Below, in pieces: positions 25,735 to 33,136 of a stretch of 64,000 nucleotides of DNA. The stretch's first letter is position 1; each line of letters starts with the position of its first letter. The position numbers were made by a program, and so were the translations under genes. Origin of the DNA: Nocardia flavorosea NBRC 108225 (lineage in GTDB: Bacteria; Actinomycetota; Actinomycetes; Mycobacteriales; Mycobacteriaceae); the NCBI RefSeq assembly GCF_001613385.1, contig NZ_BDCG01000013.1:186001-250000 (forward strand), written 5' to 3'. Under the pieces are notes generated by a model. The model saw only the letters and a program-made list of their open reading frames with translations, made no database searches and was not told the DNA's origin.

Positions 25735-27602
25735 TGGTCATGCCAGATCCCACCCGGAGCTGGGCATGCCTGATCGGCGTGGGCAAGTATGCCGAGGACG
25801 ACCAGCTCGCGGATCTACCGGCGGTGCCGAACAATCTCGATGCGCTCCACGAGATCCTCACTGATCCTTCACTCGCGGGTCTCCCCGATGACCACTGCGT
25901 AGTCATACAAGACCCGGCGAATGCCCAAGAGCTGGCGCTCCGAATAGAGGATATCGCTGCCCAGGCGACCGATATGCTCTTGGTTTACTTCGCGGGGCAC
26001 GGAATTGTCGACCAGTCCGTTGACGGCAATCTCTACTTGGCCACCTCCCATGCGTTGCAAGATCGTGCGCACTTCACCGCGCTCGCATACGACGACCTAC
26101 GTCGCGCCATGCTGTCTTCCGAAGCTCGTAGCAAGGTCGTGCTACTCGATTGCTGTTTCAGTGGGCGAGCCATCGGAATGATGGCCGGAAGTACCACGCA
26201 GGTCGTCGGCCAACTCGACATCAGGGGCACCTGCGTGCTGACCGCTACGAAAGACAACGAGATGGCCAAGGCTCCGGCGGGGGCTGTGTTCACAGCGTAC
26301 ACCGGCGAGCTCGTCGACATCCTCAGGACCGGGCTGGCCGACGGCCCGGAGCTGATCGATATCACAACGCTCTACGAACAACTGCGCTACCGACTGCGCA
26401 GTGCCGGACTGCCACAACCACGATTGAGCGGCAGCGACACGATCGGCCGGCTTTCATTGGTCCGCAACGCTTCCTGGCATAACCCCGGCGGCACGAGCGA
26501 GCCGGTCGGCCTCACCGACGTGGACGGGGTATACCGGCTGGGCAGCCAACTCGAATCAGAAGGTCAGCCGGCTGCAGCAGCACAGCTGTACCTGCGGGCG
26601 ATCTCTCGCGGTAACACCGAAGCAATGGTGATGCTCGGCGTCCACCACCAGCAACTGGGTAACGATATGCGGGCCGAACGCTGGTTCCGTGAGGCGGCCG
26701 GAAGTGGACTTCCCAACGGGATCTTCTTCCTCGGTTTGTTCCTGGACAATCGAGGAGATCTGGACGAAGCCGAATCGTGGTACCGAAAAGCGGCCGCAGC
26801 AGGGCAATCGCAAGCGGCCGAACGGCTGGGCGAGGTGCTCGAGAAGCTCGGAAACAACAAGGAGGCCGAGCATTTCTACCGGGCCGCGGTCGGTGACGGT
26901 CTGGCAAGCTCCATGATCAGGCTCGGTGCGTTGTGTGAACGGCGAGGCGACCTGAAGCAGGCTATATCGTGGTATGAGCGAGCCGCGAATGCAGGTGACG
27001 CGGCCGGATGGACGTGCTTGGGGTTGTTGTGCGCCGACCATGGCATGAACGTCGAAGCCGAAACGTGGCTCCGAAGGGCGGCTGCCGAACACGAACCCGA
27101 CGCGATGATCAATCTCGGCCGCCGGCACGAGGAACGCAACGAGCATGCCGAAGCTCTCCGCTGGTTCCATGCTGCCGCAGAAACAGGCAGCACCAGTGGA
27201 ATGGTTGCGGTAGGCAAAGCCCTCATGGCGGACGGCGATGCGGGCTCAGCAGCTCGGTGGTTCCATCTGGCATCCCGGAAAGGCGACGGGCAAGCCATGG
27301 TCGAGGTGGGGAGATTGCACGACAAGTCCGGCAACACCAGCGAGGCGGAAGACTGGTACCGGAGGGGTATCCGGGCCGGTGCCACCATCGGCGTGTTCGA
27401 CCTGGTCAAACTGCATATCGAGCGGGGACAATGGGACGAGGCCGAACGGGTGTGTCGCGCCTCCGCCGAAGCCGGTCAGGTCGAGGGCATGAGCATATTG
27501 GCGACGCTCCTGAAGCGGCGCGGCGACCCCGCGGAAGCCGAACGTTGGCAGAACGCTGCCCGGTCGGCGATGCCGCCCGGACCGAATCGACAACAGAATT
27601 GA
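25734..27602 (+). CDS. Caspase-family protease with C-terminal Sel1/TPR repeats
   Basis: 622 residues. N-terminal caspase/metacaspase domain (about 1-240): ACLIGVGKYAEDDQL start, catalytic His89 in VYFAGHG and Cys141 in VVLLDCCFSG, with DLRRAML between them. After a linker, 11 consecutive ~36-residue Sel1/TPR-like units run to the C-terminus (pattern LG...G....A..WY..AA..G), forming a solenoid likely to bind a partner or a trigger. Translationally coupled to the EACC1-type gene. No signal peptide or membrane segment, so cytoplasmic. Such caspases act in defence or regulated cell death by cleaving host proteins; the target and trigger here are unknown. Codon use is less GC-extreme than neighbours, which hints at transfer. 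Confidence 0.92.
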   Translation: MVMPDPTRSWACLIGVGKYAEDDQLADLPAVPNNLDALHEILTDPSLAGLPDDHCVVIQDPANAQELALRIEDIAAQATDMLLVYFAGHGIVDQSVDGNLYLATSHALQDRAHFTALAYDDLRRAMLSSEARSKVVLLDCCFSGRAIGMMAGSTTQVVGQLDIRGTCVLTATKDNEMAKAPAGAVFTAYTGELVDILRTGLADGPELIDITTLYEQLRYRLRSAGLPQPRLSGSDTIGRLSLVRNASWHNPGGTSEPVGLTDVDGVYRLGSQLESEGQPAAAAQLYLRAISRGNTEAMVMLGVHHQQLGNDMRAERWFREAAGSGLPNGIFFLGLFLDNRGDLDEAESWYRKAAAAGQSQAAERLGEVLEKLGNNKEAEHFYRAAVGDGLASSMIRLGALCERRGDLKQAISWYERAANAGDAAGWTCLGLLCADHGMNVEAETWLRRAAAEHEPDAMINLGRRHEERNEHAEALRWFHAAAETGSTSGMVAVGKALMADGDAGSAARWFHLASRKGDGQAMVEVGRLHDKSGNTSEAEDWYRRGIRAGATIGVFDLVKLHIERGQWDEAERVCRASAEAGQVEGMSILATLLKRRGDPAEAERWQNAARSAMPPGPNRQQN

Positions 27603-27716
27603 CATAACCGAACTGTGCAAAGTCGGTTGCCAGGATGCGCCGCCCCGCGAGCGGGTGCCCGGGTATACCCGGAAACAGCAGAGCCATAGGCCCAGTGACG
27701 ACCGGTCTCGACGGCA

Positions 27717-28373
27717 TGATGCCGCTGTTCACGCCGAAACCAGGTCGGCAGTGAGGCGCAGACCGGCGACACGGCCGGGAGTGACCACGGCGAGCCCGTA
27801 CTCGTGACGCGTGGCCGGCTGCCATTGCCCGCCGGCCAGCGGGACCACGGCGACATTGGGGACCGGCCCCGAAGTCCAGCTCGAGCAGTTACCGGCCCAG
27901 GCCGATTCGGTTCGTATCGTCGCGTCGGTCGACAGTTCGGACCCGGCGCAGTGGATGGCCGTGACACCACCGCGCGTACCGCGACTACAGTTCCTCGACT
28001 CGCTCTCGGACACACCCGCCCGGTACTGATGGATCGGCTCGTCGGCCTGCAGTTCCCGTGCCAGCAACCGATGCGACACAGGTACGGTGTCGCCGAAACG
28101 CCCGAGTACCGCATCACCCCGGAATTCTCGGCCACCATCATGACCACGAACTGGCAAAGCCACGCTTCCGGCGGGCCGCTCGGCTACGCCGAACTACTGA
28201 CCCGCTCCGCGGTCATGCCCTCATACCTGCGTGACGACTGGAAACGCAACTGGGGTGAGATCCACAGACTCGTTCCATACGACCCGGCAGCCACCGAAGC
28301 ACGGCCGAGCACAAATACAGTGCGTCGTTCCGGATTGTGGAATCCGGGGCCACTGAACTTCGCCATCAGGTAG
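27717..28373 (+). pseudogene. Decayed arabinosyltransferase (EmbA/B/C) C-terminal fragment
   Basis: Pieces of the Emb C-terminal carbohydrate-binding region in different frames: about 27880-28027 reads DSVRIVASVDSSDPAQWMAV and TPPRVPRLQFLDSLSDTP, then stops; one base away the frame continues PVLMDRLVGLQFPCQQPM, RYGVAETPEYRI, SGGPLGYAELLTRSAVMPSY, LRDDWKRNWGEIHRLVPYDP and RRSGLWNPGPLNF. At least one frameshift (near 28027, in a C/G run) and loss of the N-terminal glycosyltransferase part (about 800 residues) make it non-functional. The upstream limit is approximate. Confidence 0.8.
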
Positions 28374-28542
28374 GAGACTGTTTGCGTCACCAACCCGCGG
28401 GATGCGCCGTCACCACGTCGTAACTCGGCACGGGCCAGCTTACGCGGCACGGCAACACTGTTCCTGCCGGTGACGGTGGTGCGCAGTAGGCTGACGCCCG
28501 CGCGGCCGCACCGGGCGGCCCGTGATCAGTTCGGGGAGGATC

Positions 28543-30123
28543 ATGCGCAAGTACTTCAACACCGCCGGGCCGTGCTATCCACAGATGCACTACATGCTGC
28601 CCGCCCTCGAACGCATCCCCGACGCCTGCGACTACATCGCACACGGCGAATACTTCGTACTGCACGCGCCCCGGCAGACCGGCAAAACCACCAGCCTGGC
28701 CGACCTGGCCCGGCAGCTCACCGCCGCCGGCGACTACCTCGCACTGCACTTCTCCTGCGAGGCCGCCAGTTCCTTCGCCCACGATGTCGGCGCCACTGAA
28801 CAAGCTCTCCTCGGCCAGATCCGCGCTGCTGCACAGATCGCACATCTACCACCGGAAATGATGCCCCCGAGCCCGTGGCCCGACGCTCCACCCGGCACAG
28901 CTCTCGGCATCGGACTCGCCGCCTGGGTCGCGCAATGCCCGCGCCCACTCGTGCTGTTCTTCGACGAAATCGATTCCCTGCGCGACGATGCTCTCCTCAA
29001 CACCCTGCGGCAACTCCGGGCCGGTTACACCACCAACCGAGCCGGTTTCGTGCACTCGATCGCCCTCTGCGGGCTGCGCGACGTCCGCGATTACAAAGCC
29101 GCCTCCGGCGGCGACCCGACCCGACTCGGCAGCCCCAGCCCGTTCAACATCAAAGTCGACTCCATCCGTCTCGGCGATTTCACCCGCGACGAGGTCATCG
29201 CCCTCTACACCCAGCACACCGCCGAGACCGGCCAGGAATTCAGCCCCCGCGCCCTGGACCTCGCCTACTACTACACCCAGGGCCAACCCTGGCTCGTAAA
29301 TGCCCTCGCCTCCGAGATCATCCGCCGGATGCGGATCGAATCCACCATCACCGAGGAACATATCGACCGAGCCAAGGAGCGAATGATCGTCGCCCGCGCC
29401 ACCCACCTGGACTCCCTGGTCGACAAACTCACCGATCCCGTTGTGCAACGGGTGATCGAGCCCCTGATCGCCGGCCGATACATCGACGCCGACCCCGCCT
29501 TCAACGACGCCGTCGCTTACGTGCGCGACCTCGGCCTCGTCGCGCGAACGAAACCCCTGCGAGTGGCGAACCCCATCTACAACGAGGTCATTGTCCGCGT
29601 CCTCGGCTCGGGCATCGAGGAGAACATAACCTCAGGGCCGTCCCAATTCCGGCTCCCCGACGGCCGCCTCGACTTCCCGCGTCTACTCACCGAATTTGCC
29701 GCCTTCTGGAAACTCAACGGCGAAATTCTCGCCGGTGACCAGCGCTACCACGAAGTCGCCCCACAACTGGTCCTGATGGCGTTCTTACACCGGATCGTCA
29801 ACGGCGGCGGTTATATCGACCGCGAATACGGTGTGGGCCGGGGCCGCATCGACCTGCTCATCCGCCAACCGTGGACCGATTCCGACGGCCGGCGCGCCGA
29901 ACAGCGCGAAGCGTTCGAACTCAAAGTCTGGCGGGACAAACACAAAGACCCCCTCGGCGAAGGACTCGCCCAACTGGACGGCTACCTCGACCGGGTGGAT
30001 CTGCCCACCGGTGTCCTGGTGATCTTCGACCGCCGCGAGAAAGCCGCCCCCATCACCGAACGCACCCGGTTCAGCGACGCCACGAGCCCCTCCGGCCGCA
30101 CCATCACCCTCCTGCGCGCCTGA
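28543..30123 (+). CDS. AAA-like ATPase fused to a PD-(D/E)XK-type nuclease domain
   Basis: 526 residues from ATG 28543 with GGGGAGGA before it. N-terminal P-loop ATPase: HAPRQTGKTTSLADLA (Walker A near residue 47), LVLFFDEIDSL (Walker B), then an STAND-like sensor region. C-terminal ~100 residues read RGRIDLLIRQPW, then FELKVWRDKH and QLDGYLDRV, the G-x-D ... E-x-K pattern of PD-(D/E)XK nucleases. Proteins of this build are common and mostly uncharacterised; defence against phage or plasmids has been suggested for related ones. It ends 220 bases before the left attachment site, so it is outside the element as now bounded. Confidence 0.85.
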   Translation: MRKYFNTAGPCYPQMHYMLPALERIPDACDYIAHGEYFVLHAPRQTGKTTSLADLARQLTAAGDYLALHFSCEAASSFAHDVGATEQALLGQIRAAAQIAHLPPEMMPPSPWPDAPPGTALGIGLAAWVAQCPRPLVLFFDEIDSLRDDALLNTLRQLRAGYTTNRAGFVHSIALCGLRDVRDYKAASGGDPTRLGSPSPFNIKVDSIRLGDFTRDEVIALYTQHTAETGQEFSPRALDLAYYYTQGQPWLVNALASEIIRRMRIESTITEEHIDRAKERMIVARATHLDSLVDKLTDPVVQRVIEPLIAGRYIDADPAFNDAVAYVRDLGLVARTKPLRVANPIYNEVIVRVLGSGIEENITSGPSQFRLPDGRLDFPRLLTEFAAFWKLNGEILAGDQRYHEVAPQLVLMAFLHRIVNGGGYIDREYGVGRGRIDLLIRQPWTDSDGRRAEQREAFELKVWRDKHKDPLGEGLAQLDGYLDRVDLPTGVLVIFDRREKAAPITERTRFSDATSPSGRTITLLRA

Positions 30124-30343
30124 ACCCGAAGACGGGGGTCGGCCGACCTCCGCGGCTTCCGGCAAAGTCACTCGCACAAAGTGACGTTTCCCCGGTTTCC
30201 TAACCGGGCTATCGTGCCCTGGGCTCGGTCGGCCTCTCAGCGGCAGCAAAAGCAGTCCGCCGGCAAATACGTTGCCGAGGCAGCAACGTTCTGAATCGGA
30301 TTGGTTGCCGCGTTCCGACGTTTTCGCTGGTAGAGCGCCATTT

Positions 30344-30386
30344 GTGGGGCGGGCGGGGCTCGAACCCGCGACCAATGGATTATGAG
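30344..30386 (-). repeat. Left attachment site, duplicated tRNA 3' part
   Basis: 43 bases repeat 40623-40665 with two differences (C for T in the acceptor-side T-stem, G for A in the facing strand). The two changes pair with each other in the T-arm stem, so both copies fold. The distal copy lacks the tRNA 5' half and is the displaced host 3' end. Confidence 0.92.
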
Positions 30387-30405
30387 CCGACCAGTTTCGT
30401 CACAT

Positions 30406-30517
30406 CTCATCGTTTCTCATATGACGTTGTCGCACAGTGTATTTCGTAGAGAACGATTGTCATCTATAGCGTGACGTTGCTCATCGAATCTCACCCATAC
30501 GCGCTGAATAAACGATG
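30406..30517. repeat. attP-arm repeats next to the left attachment site
   Basis: AT-richer block with CTCATCG(TT/AA)TCTCA twice (30406-30420, 30480-30494), TGACGTTG twice (30422-30429, 30472-30479), and TGAATAAACGATG at 30505-30517, repeated exactly at the other end (40573-40585). The 30408 copy also resembles its complement CATCGTTTATTCA. Typical of arm-type integrase sites. 30387-30588 holds no gene. Confidence 0.65.
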
Positions 30518-30588
30518 ACTCAACGGTTCCGGCGATCGCCGAAAAACTCTCGGTCGGGACCATATTGCCGGCGCCGACAAAATGATCG

Positions 30589-30662
30589 GCCGGGGGTACT
30601 CGATGGTGAGTACCCCCGGCAACCTTCGCGGTGTCACGCAGGTTGTCGACGCCGGCAACCTG
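30589..30662 (+). promoter_or_regulatory. Structured leader upstream of the cold-shock-like gene
   Basis: A perfect 13-bp hairpin (GCCGGGGGTACTC / GAGTACCCCCGGC, six-base loop) at 30589-30620 is followed by a second inverted repeat, CGCAGGTT ... AACCTGCG, at about 30637-30662. Two hairpins just before the start of the 30709 gene could form a regulated RNA leader or an operator. Confidence 0.5.
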
Positions 30663-30708
30663 CGCGACCTGGGCAGTTGTGGCACAGCGTCATCGAGAAA
30701 GGCTTGGC

Positions 30709-30930
30709 ATGAACCGTGGCATCGTCTGGCGCTGGAGCCCGGCCAGGGGCACCGGCGTAGTTCGCACCGACGCCGGAACGCTCGTCTGGTTCCACATCTC
30801 CACGCTCGACGACGGCACCGCCGACATCGGCATGCCAGTGGATATCGAGGTGGATCCGACGCGCCAGGGCTCGTTCTCGTGCCGCGCGTTCCGAATCACC
30901 CGGTCCGTACCGGCTTCCTGGCACAACTGA
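30709..30930 (+). CDS. Cold-shock-domain-like small protein
   Basis: 73 residues, first gene inside the element on the left. MNRGIVWRWSPARGTGVVRT, VWFHISTLDD, a GMPVDIEVDP turn and FSCRAFRITRS line up with the five-strand cold-shock fold (G-x-V-x-W ... G-x-G ... VFFHxS ... G-x-x-V-E-F). The usual FGFI in RNP1 is weakened to GTGVV, so nucleic-acid binding may be altered. ATG with GAGAAAGG in front. It may chaperone element RNA or DNA, or damp host regulation; only the fold call is supported. Confidence 0.65.
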   Translation: MNRGIVWRWSPARGTGVVRTDAGTLVWFHISTLDDGTADIGMPVDIEVDPTRQGSFSCRAFRITRSVPASWHN

Positions 30931-30991
30931 GCTGGTCACAGGGGTCAGCTAGTTTGCCGACGCATCAGCGGCCCTTCACCGTGAAGGTCAT

Positions 30992-31066
30992 CTACTCGCG
31001 GAACAGCGCGACCGTCAGCCCGGCCAGCCCGAGCGCGAGCGCGACCAGGGCGAGATTCGCGGCCAT
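30992..31066 (-). CDS. 24-residue single-helix membrane peptide
   Basis: MAANLALVALALGLAGLTVA then LFRE: one transmembrane helix with a charged tail. Its ATG overlaps the TGA of the recombinase-like gene by one base (TGATG), the sign of translational coupling. Such peptides in phage-like elements can be holin-like, membrane anchors or toxins; no assignment. Confidence 0.5.
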   Translation of the reverse strand: MAANLALVALALGLAGLTVALFRE

Positions 31067-31389
31067 CAGGACAGCGGCCCGTCGATGTCGATGAGCGGCC
31101 ACCGGTACCCACGCTTGTAGGTCTGCATTGGGGTCACCAGGTCGCACAGATCGGTGATGATGTGCCGCACCGGGTCGGCGTGCTCGAAGCTCGGCACGAT
31201 CACGGCCTCGGCCCGATGCTCGTAGACGTGCTGGGCGATCACCAGAGCCGAGACCAGGGGCCCCGTATCGAGAACAACGCTCATCACTACCCGGTATCCG
31301 TGCCGGTCGGCGATCTCGTGAACATCCGGCCCGCGGGCGGTCACTGTCCGCCGGACCAGTCCGATCGCCTTCGGCTGTACGCCGTCCAT
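31066..31389 (-). CDS. Resolvase-fold-like protein of unknown role
   Basis: 107 residues from ATG 31389 (GTG 31428 possible). AIGLVRRTVTARGPDVHEIA, HGYRVVMSVVLD and a following helix plus AEAVIVPSFEHADPVRHIIT and a DLVTPMQTYKRGY ending resemble the catalytic-domain fold of serine recombinases as seen in small stand-alone actinobacterial proteins. The catalytic Ser motif (YxRxS) is replaced by VRRTV, and no DNA-binding tail follows, so recombination activity is doubtful. Coupled to the membrane peptide gene. Possibly a regulator or decoy. Confidence 0.5.
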   Translation of the reverse strand: MDGVQPKAIGLVRRTVTARGPDVHEIADRHGYRVVMSVVLDTGPLVSALVIAQHVYEHRAEAVIVPSFEHADPVRHIITDLCDLVTPMQTYKRGYRWPLIDIDGPLS

Positions 31390-31428
31390 GATGCGCCCCT
31401 GTCCCCTGCTCTGTTGTGTGGTGGTCAC

Positions 31429-31465
31429 ACTCGGGGCGGGCGTCGGGGTTCAACCCGCCCCGAGT
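31429..31465. promoter_or_regulatory. Inverted repeat between divergent element genes
   Basis: ACTCGGGGCGGG and CCCGCCCCGAGT form a perfect 12-bp inverted repeat with a 13-base spacer, between the minus-strand recombinase-like gene and the plus-strand XRE gene. Either an operator for that regulator or a structured leader of the minus gene. Confidence 0.5.
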
Positions 31466-31543
31466 GCTGGTTTCAGGTTCAATCTCGGCCCGGCTGTGGA
31501 TTACCAATTGTTTTGTCACACTGGTTGGTAGGGGGCGGCCACG

Positions 31544-32764
31544 ATGGGAGCCACGATGAGCAGGGACACAGACCGTGGCATAGGCCAGCGGGTAGCAGAA
31601 GAACGCAAGCTTGCCGGGTGGACACAGCCCCGGCTGGCGCAGGAAGCGAACGTGTCGGTATCGCTGGTGCGCGCCGTGGAGCAAGGACGGGCGCCGGCCT
31701 CCCCGGCGTTCGTGTCCTCGGTCGCCAAGGCATTCAAGACCAGTCCGGCCGAAATCCTCGGCCAGCCGTACCCGCGAACGACACGTGACGAAACCGAAGT
31801 GTCCTCCGGTATCGCGCTGATCCGTAGCGAACTGGCCGCCTACGACATTCCGCCGGCAGGACTCCAGCCGCGGGCGATCGCGGAGGTAGCCGCGGACGTG
31901 GAGCGGATGCGGACCTTGCGGCGCGCGTCGAGTCTGCGGCAGATGTCCCAAGATCTCCCGGTGCTCATGACCGAAGTGCGGGCCCTGGTCCACAGCGAGC
32001 AGGGCGGCAACCTGCAGCGCGCCTATCGACTGTTGTGCGAGATGTACCTGTGTGCCCGCGGGCTGGCACACAAGCTCGGATACACCGATCTGATGACGGT
32101 GGCTATCGAGCGTCTCGGGTGGGCGGCCGCGTCCACCGGTAGCCGCCTGTGGGTGACCTCGGCGCAGTACTTCCGGGCATCCATCCTCACCTCGACAGGC
32201 GATTGGAACACCGCGCTGGTCTACCTCGAGCGCTGCCGGGCCGAACTGGAATCGGAGCTCGGGAACGACGACACCGAACACCTCGTGAGCTGGGGCGGTC
32301 TGCACCTGCAATCCGGGCTGGCCGCGGCGCGGGCCGGTGACCGGGACACAGCGGATGCGCACCTTGCCGAAGCTCGGGAAACTGCGGCGCGGGTCGGGGA
32401 TCCGGACTACCACGAACCGGTGTTCTACTTCGGCCCGACGAACGTCGGTATTTGGTCGGTCGGGCTGGCCGTGGAAATGCTCGACGGTACCGAGGGGATC
32501 AACCGGGCCCGGAATCTGCCGGTGCCGGCGTCCACGCCGAAGTCTCGGGCGGGTCATCTGTATATCGACCTGGCGCGCGGCTTCCTGCTGCACGGCGACC
32601 GGGCAAAGACTCTCGACGCATTGAACTCGGCCCGCAAGATCGCGCCGATACAGACGCGGTACCACCCGATGGTGCACGAGACGGTGCGAGTGCTGGCGCG
32701 GCAGGAAGCGCGGAGCACCGAGAGCCTGCGCGGGTTCGCCGCGTGGTGCGGCGTCGGTCAGTAG
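31544..32764 (+). CDS. XRE-family regulator with C-terminal TPR-like domain
   Basis: 406 residues. HTH at ~13-70: GQRVAEERKLAGWTQPRLAQ, EANVSVSLVRAVEQGRAPAS. The remaining ~330 residues are helical repeats (RALVHSEQGGNLQRAYRLLCEM, ALVYLERCRAELESELG, GLAAARAGDRDTADAHLAEA, ARGFLLHGDRAKTLDALNSA), the layout of peptide- or ligand-sensing XRE-TPR regulators common in actinomycetes. Two in-frame ATGs (31544, 31556); the second has GGGAG at better distance. Placed opposite to the minus-strand genes, it probably controls the left half of the element. Confidence 0.85.
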   Translation: MGATMSRDTDRGIGQRVAEERKLAGWTQPRLAQEANVSVSLVRAVEQGRAPASPAFVSSVAKAFKTSPAEILGQPYPRTTRDETEVSSGIALIRSELAAYDIPPAGLQPRAIAEVAADVERMRTLRRASSLRQMSQDLPVLMTEVRALVHSEQGGNLQRAYRLLCEMYLCARGLAHKLGYTDLMTVAIERLGWAAASTGSRLWVTSAQYFRASILTSTGDWNTALVYLERCRAELESELGNDDTEHLVSWGGLHLQSGLAAARAGDRDTADAHLAEARETAARVGDPDYHEPVFYFGPTNVGIWSVGLAVEMLDGTEGINRARNLPVPASTPKSRAGHLYIDLARGFLLHGDRAKTLDALNSARKIAPIQTRYHPMVHETVRVLARQEARSTESLRGFAAWCGVGQ

Positions 32765-32773
32765 CTGGTATCA

Positions 32774-32943
32774 GCTGAGCTGACCTCAGCAAGGGGGTAT
32801 GCCAGATTGACACCCCCTTGAACCGTGGGGCACCGGCCTACCGTTGCCCGCGGAGCAACAGTTGAGCGTGAGCCGGACTCACTCGGCAAAGGGTGTCTGC
32901 CGAACCGACACCCTTCGACGGCCCAACGGTGCCCGGGGAGCAA
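32774..32943 (+). repeat. Two-unit structured repeat (hairpin plus GTTGCCCG/GGTGCCCG box)
   Basis: Unit 1: hairpin CAAGGGGGT/ACCCCCTTG (32790-32820), then CCGTTGCCCGCGGAGCAA (32841-32858). Unit 2: hairpin AAGGGTGTC/GACACCCTT (32889-32915), then ACGGTGCCCGGGGAGCAA (32926-32943). The boxes match at 15 of 18 bases, 85 bases apart, each after its own 9-bp stem of different sequence. A 6-bp hairpin GCTGAG/CTCAGC precedes at 32774-32790. No ORF explains it. The rest up to 33136 shows no gene. Confidence 0.6.
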
Positions 32944-33136
32944 TAGGCACCCCCAGGCAGGCCGAAAACCAGCACTGGTGAACGTCTGAACCCTCCGCGC
33001 GGGTTAGCGCCCTCTGTCGGGGCGGAGGCGGTCGGGGGTCGAGGTCCCCTCCCCCTGGGGTCGGCGTGGCGGCGGCTGGCTCAGCGTTGCCCGGCGTCGA
33101 CTCCCAGAGGGGTTCGGGGCGATGGTGCCGGCTGGC

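Noticed and set aside
25734..27602. Sel1 repeats suggesting a secreted virulence-type protein
   Set aside because: There is no signal peptide, and the N-terminal domain is a caspase with both catalytic residues, so a cytoplasmic effector fits better.
27729..28163. Minus-strand open frame in the emb remnant
   Set aside because: The plus strand carries recognisable Emb C-terminal blocks in two frames; the minus frame shows no family.
30992..32677. Minus-strand open frame of 561 codons across the XRE gene
   Set aside because: Only its last 24 codons look protein-like and these have their own ATG coupled to the upstream gene; the rest is antisense of the XRE-TPR gene.
32774..33136. Possible CRISPR array
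   Set aside because: Only two units with divergent stems and unequal spacers; no repeat-spacer regularity and no cas genes anywhere in the window.
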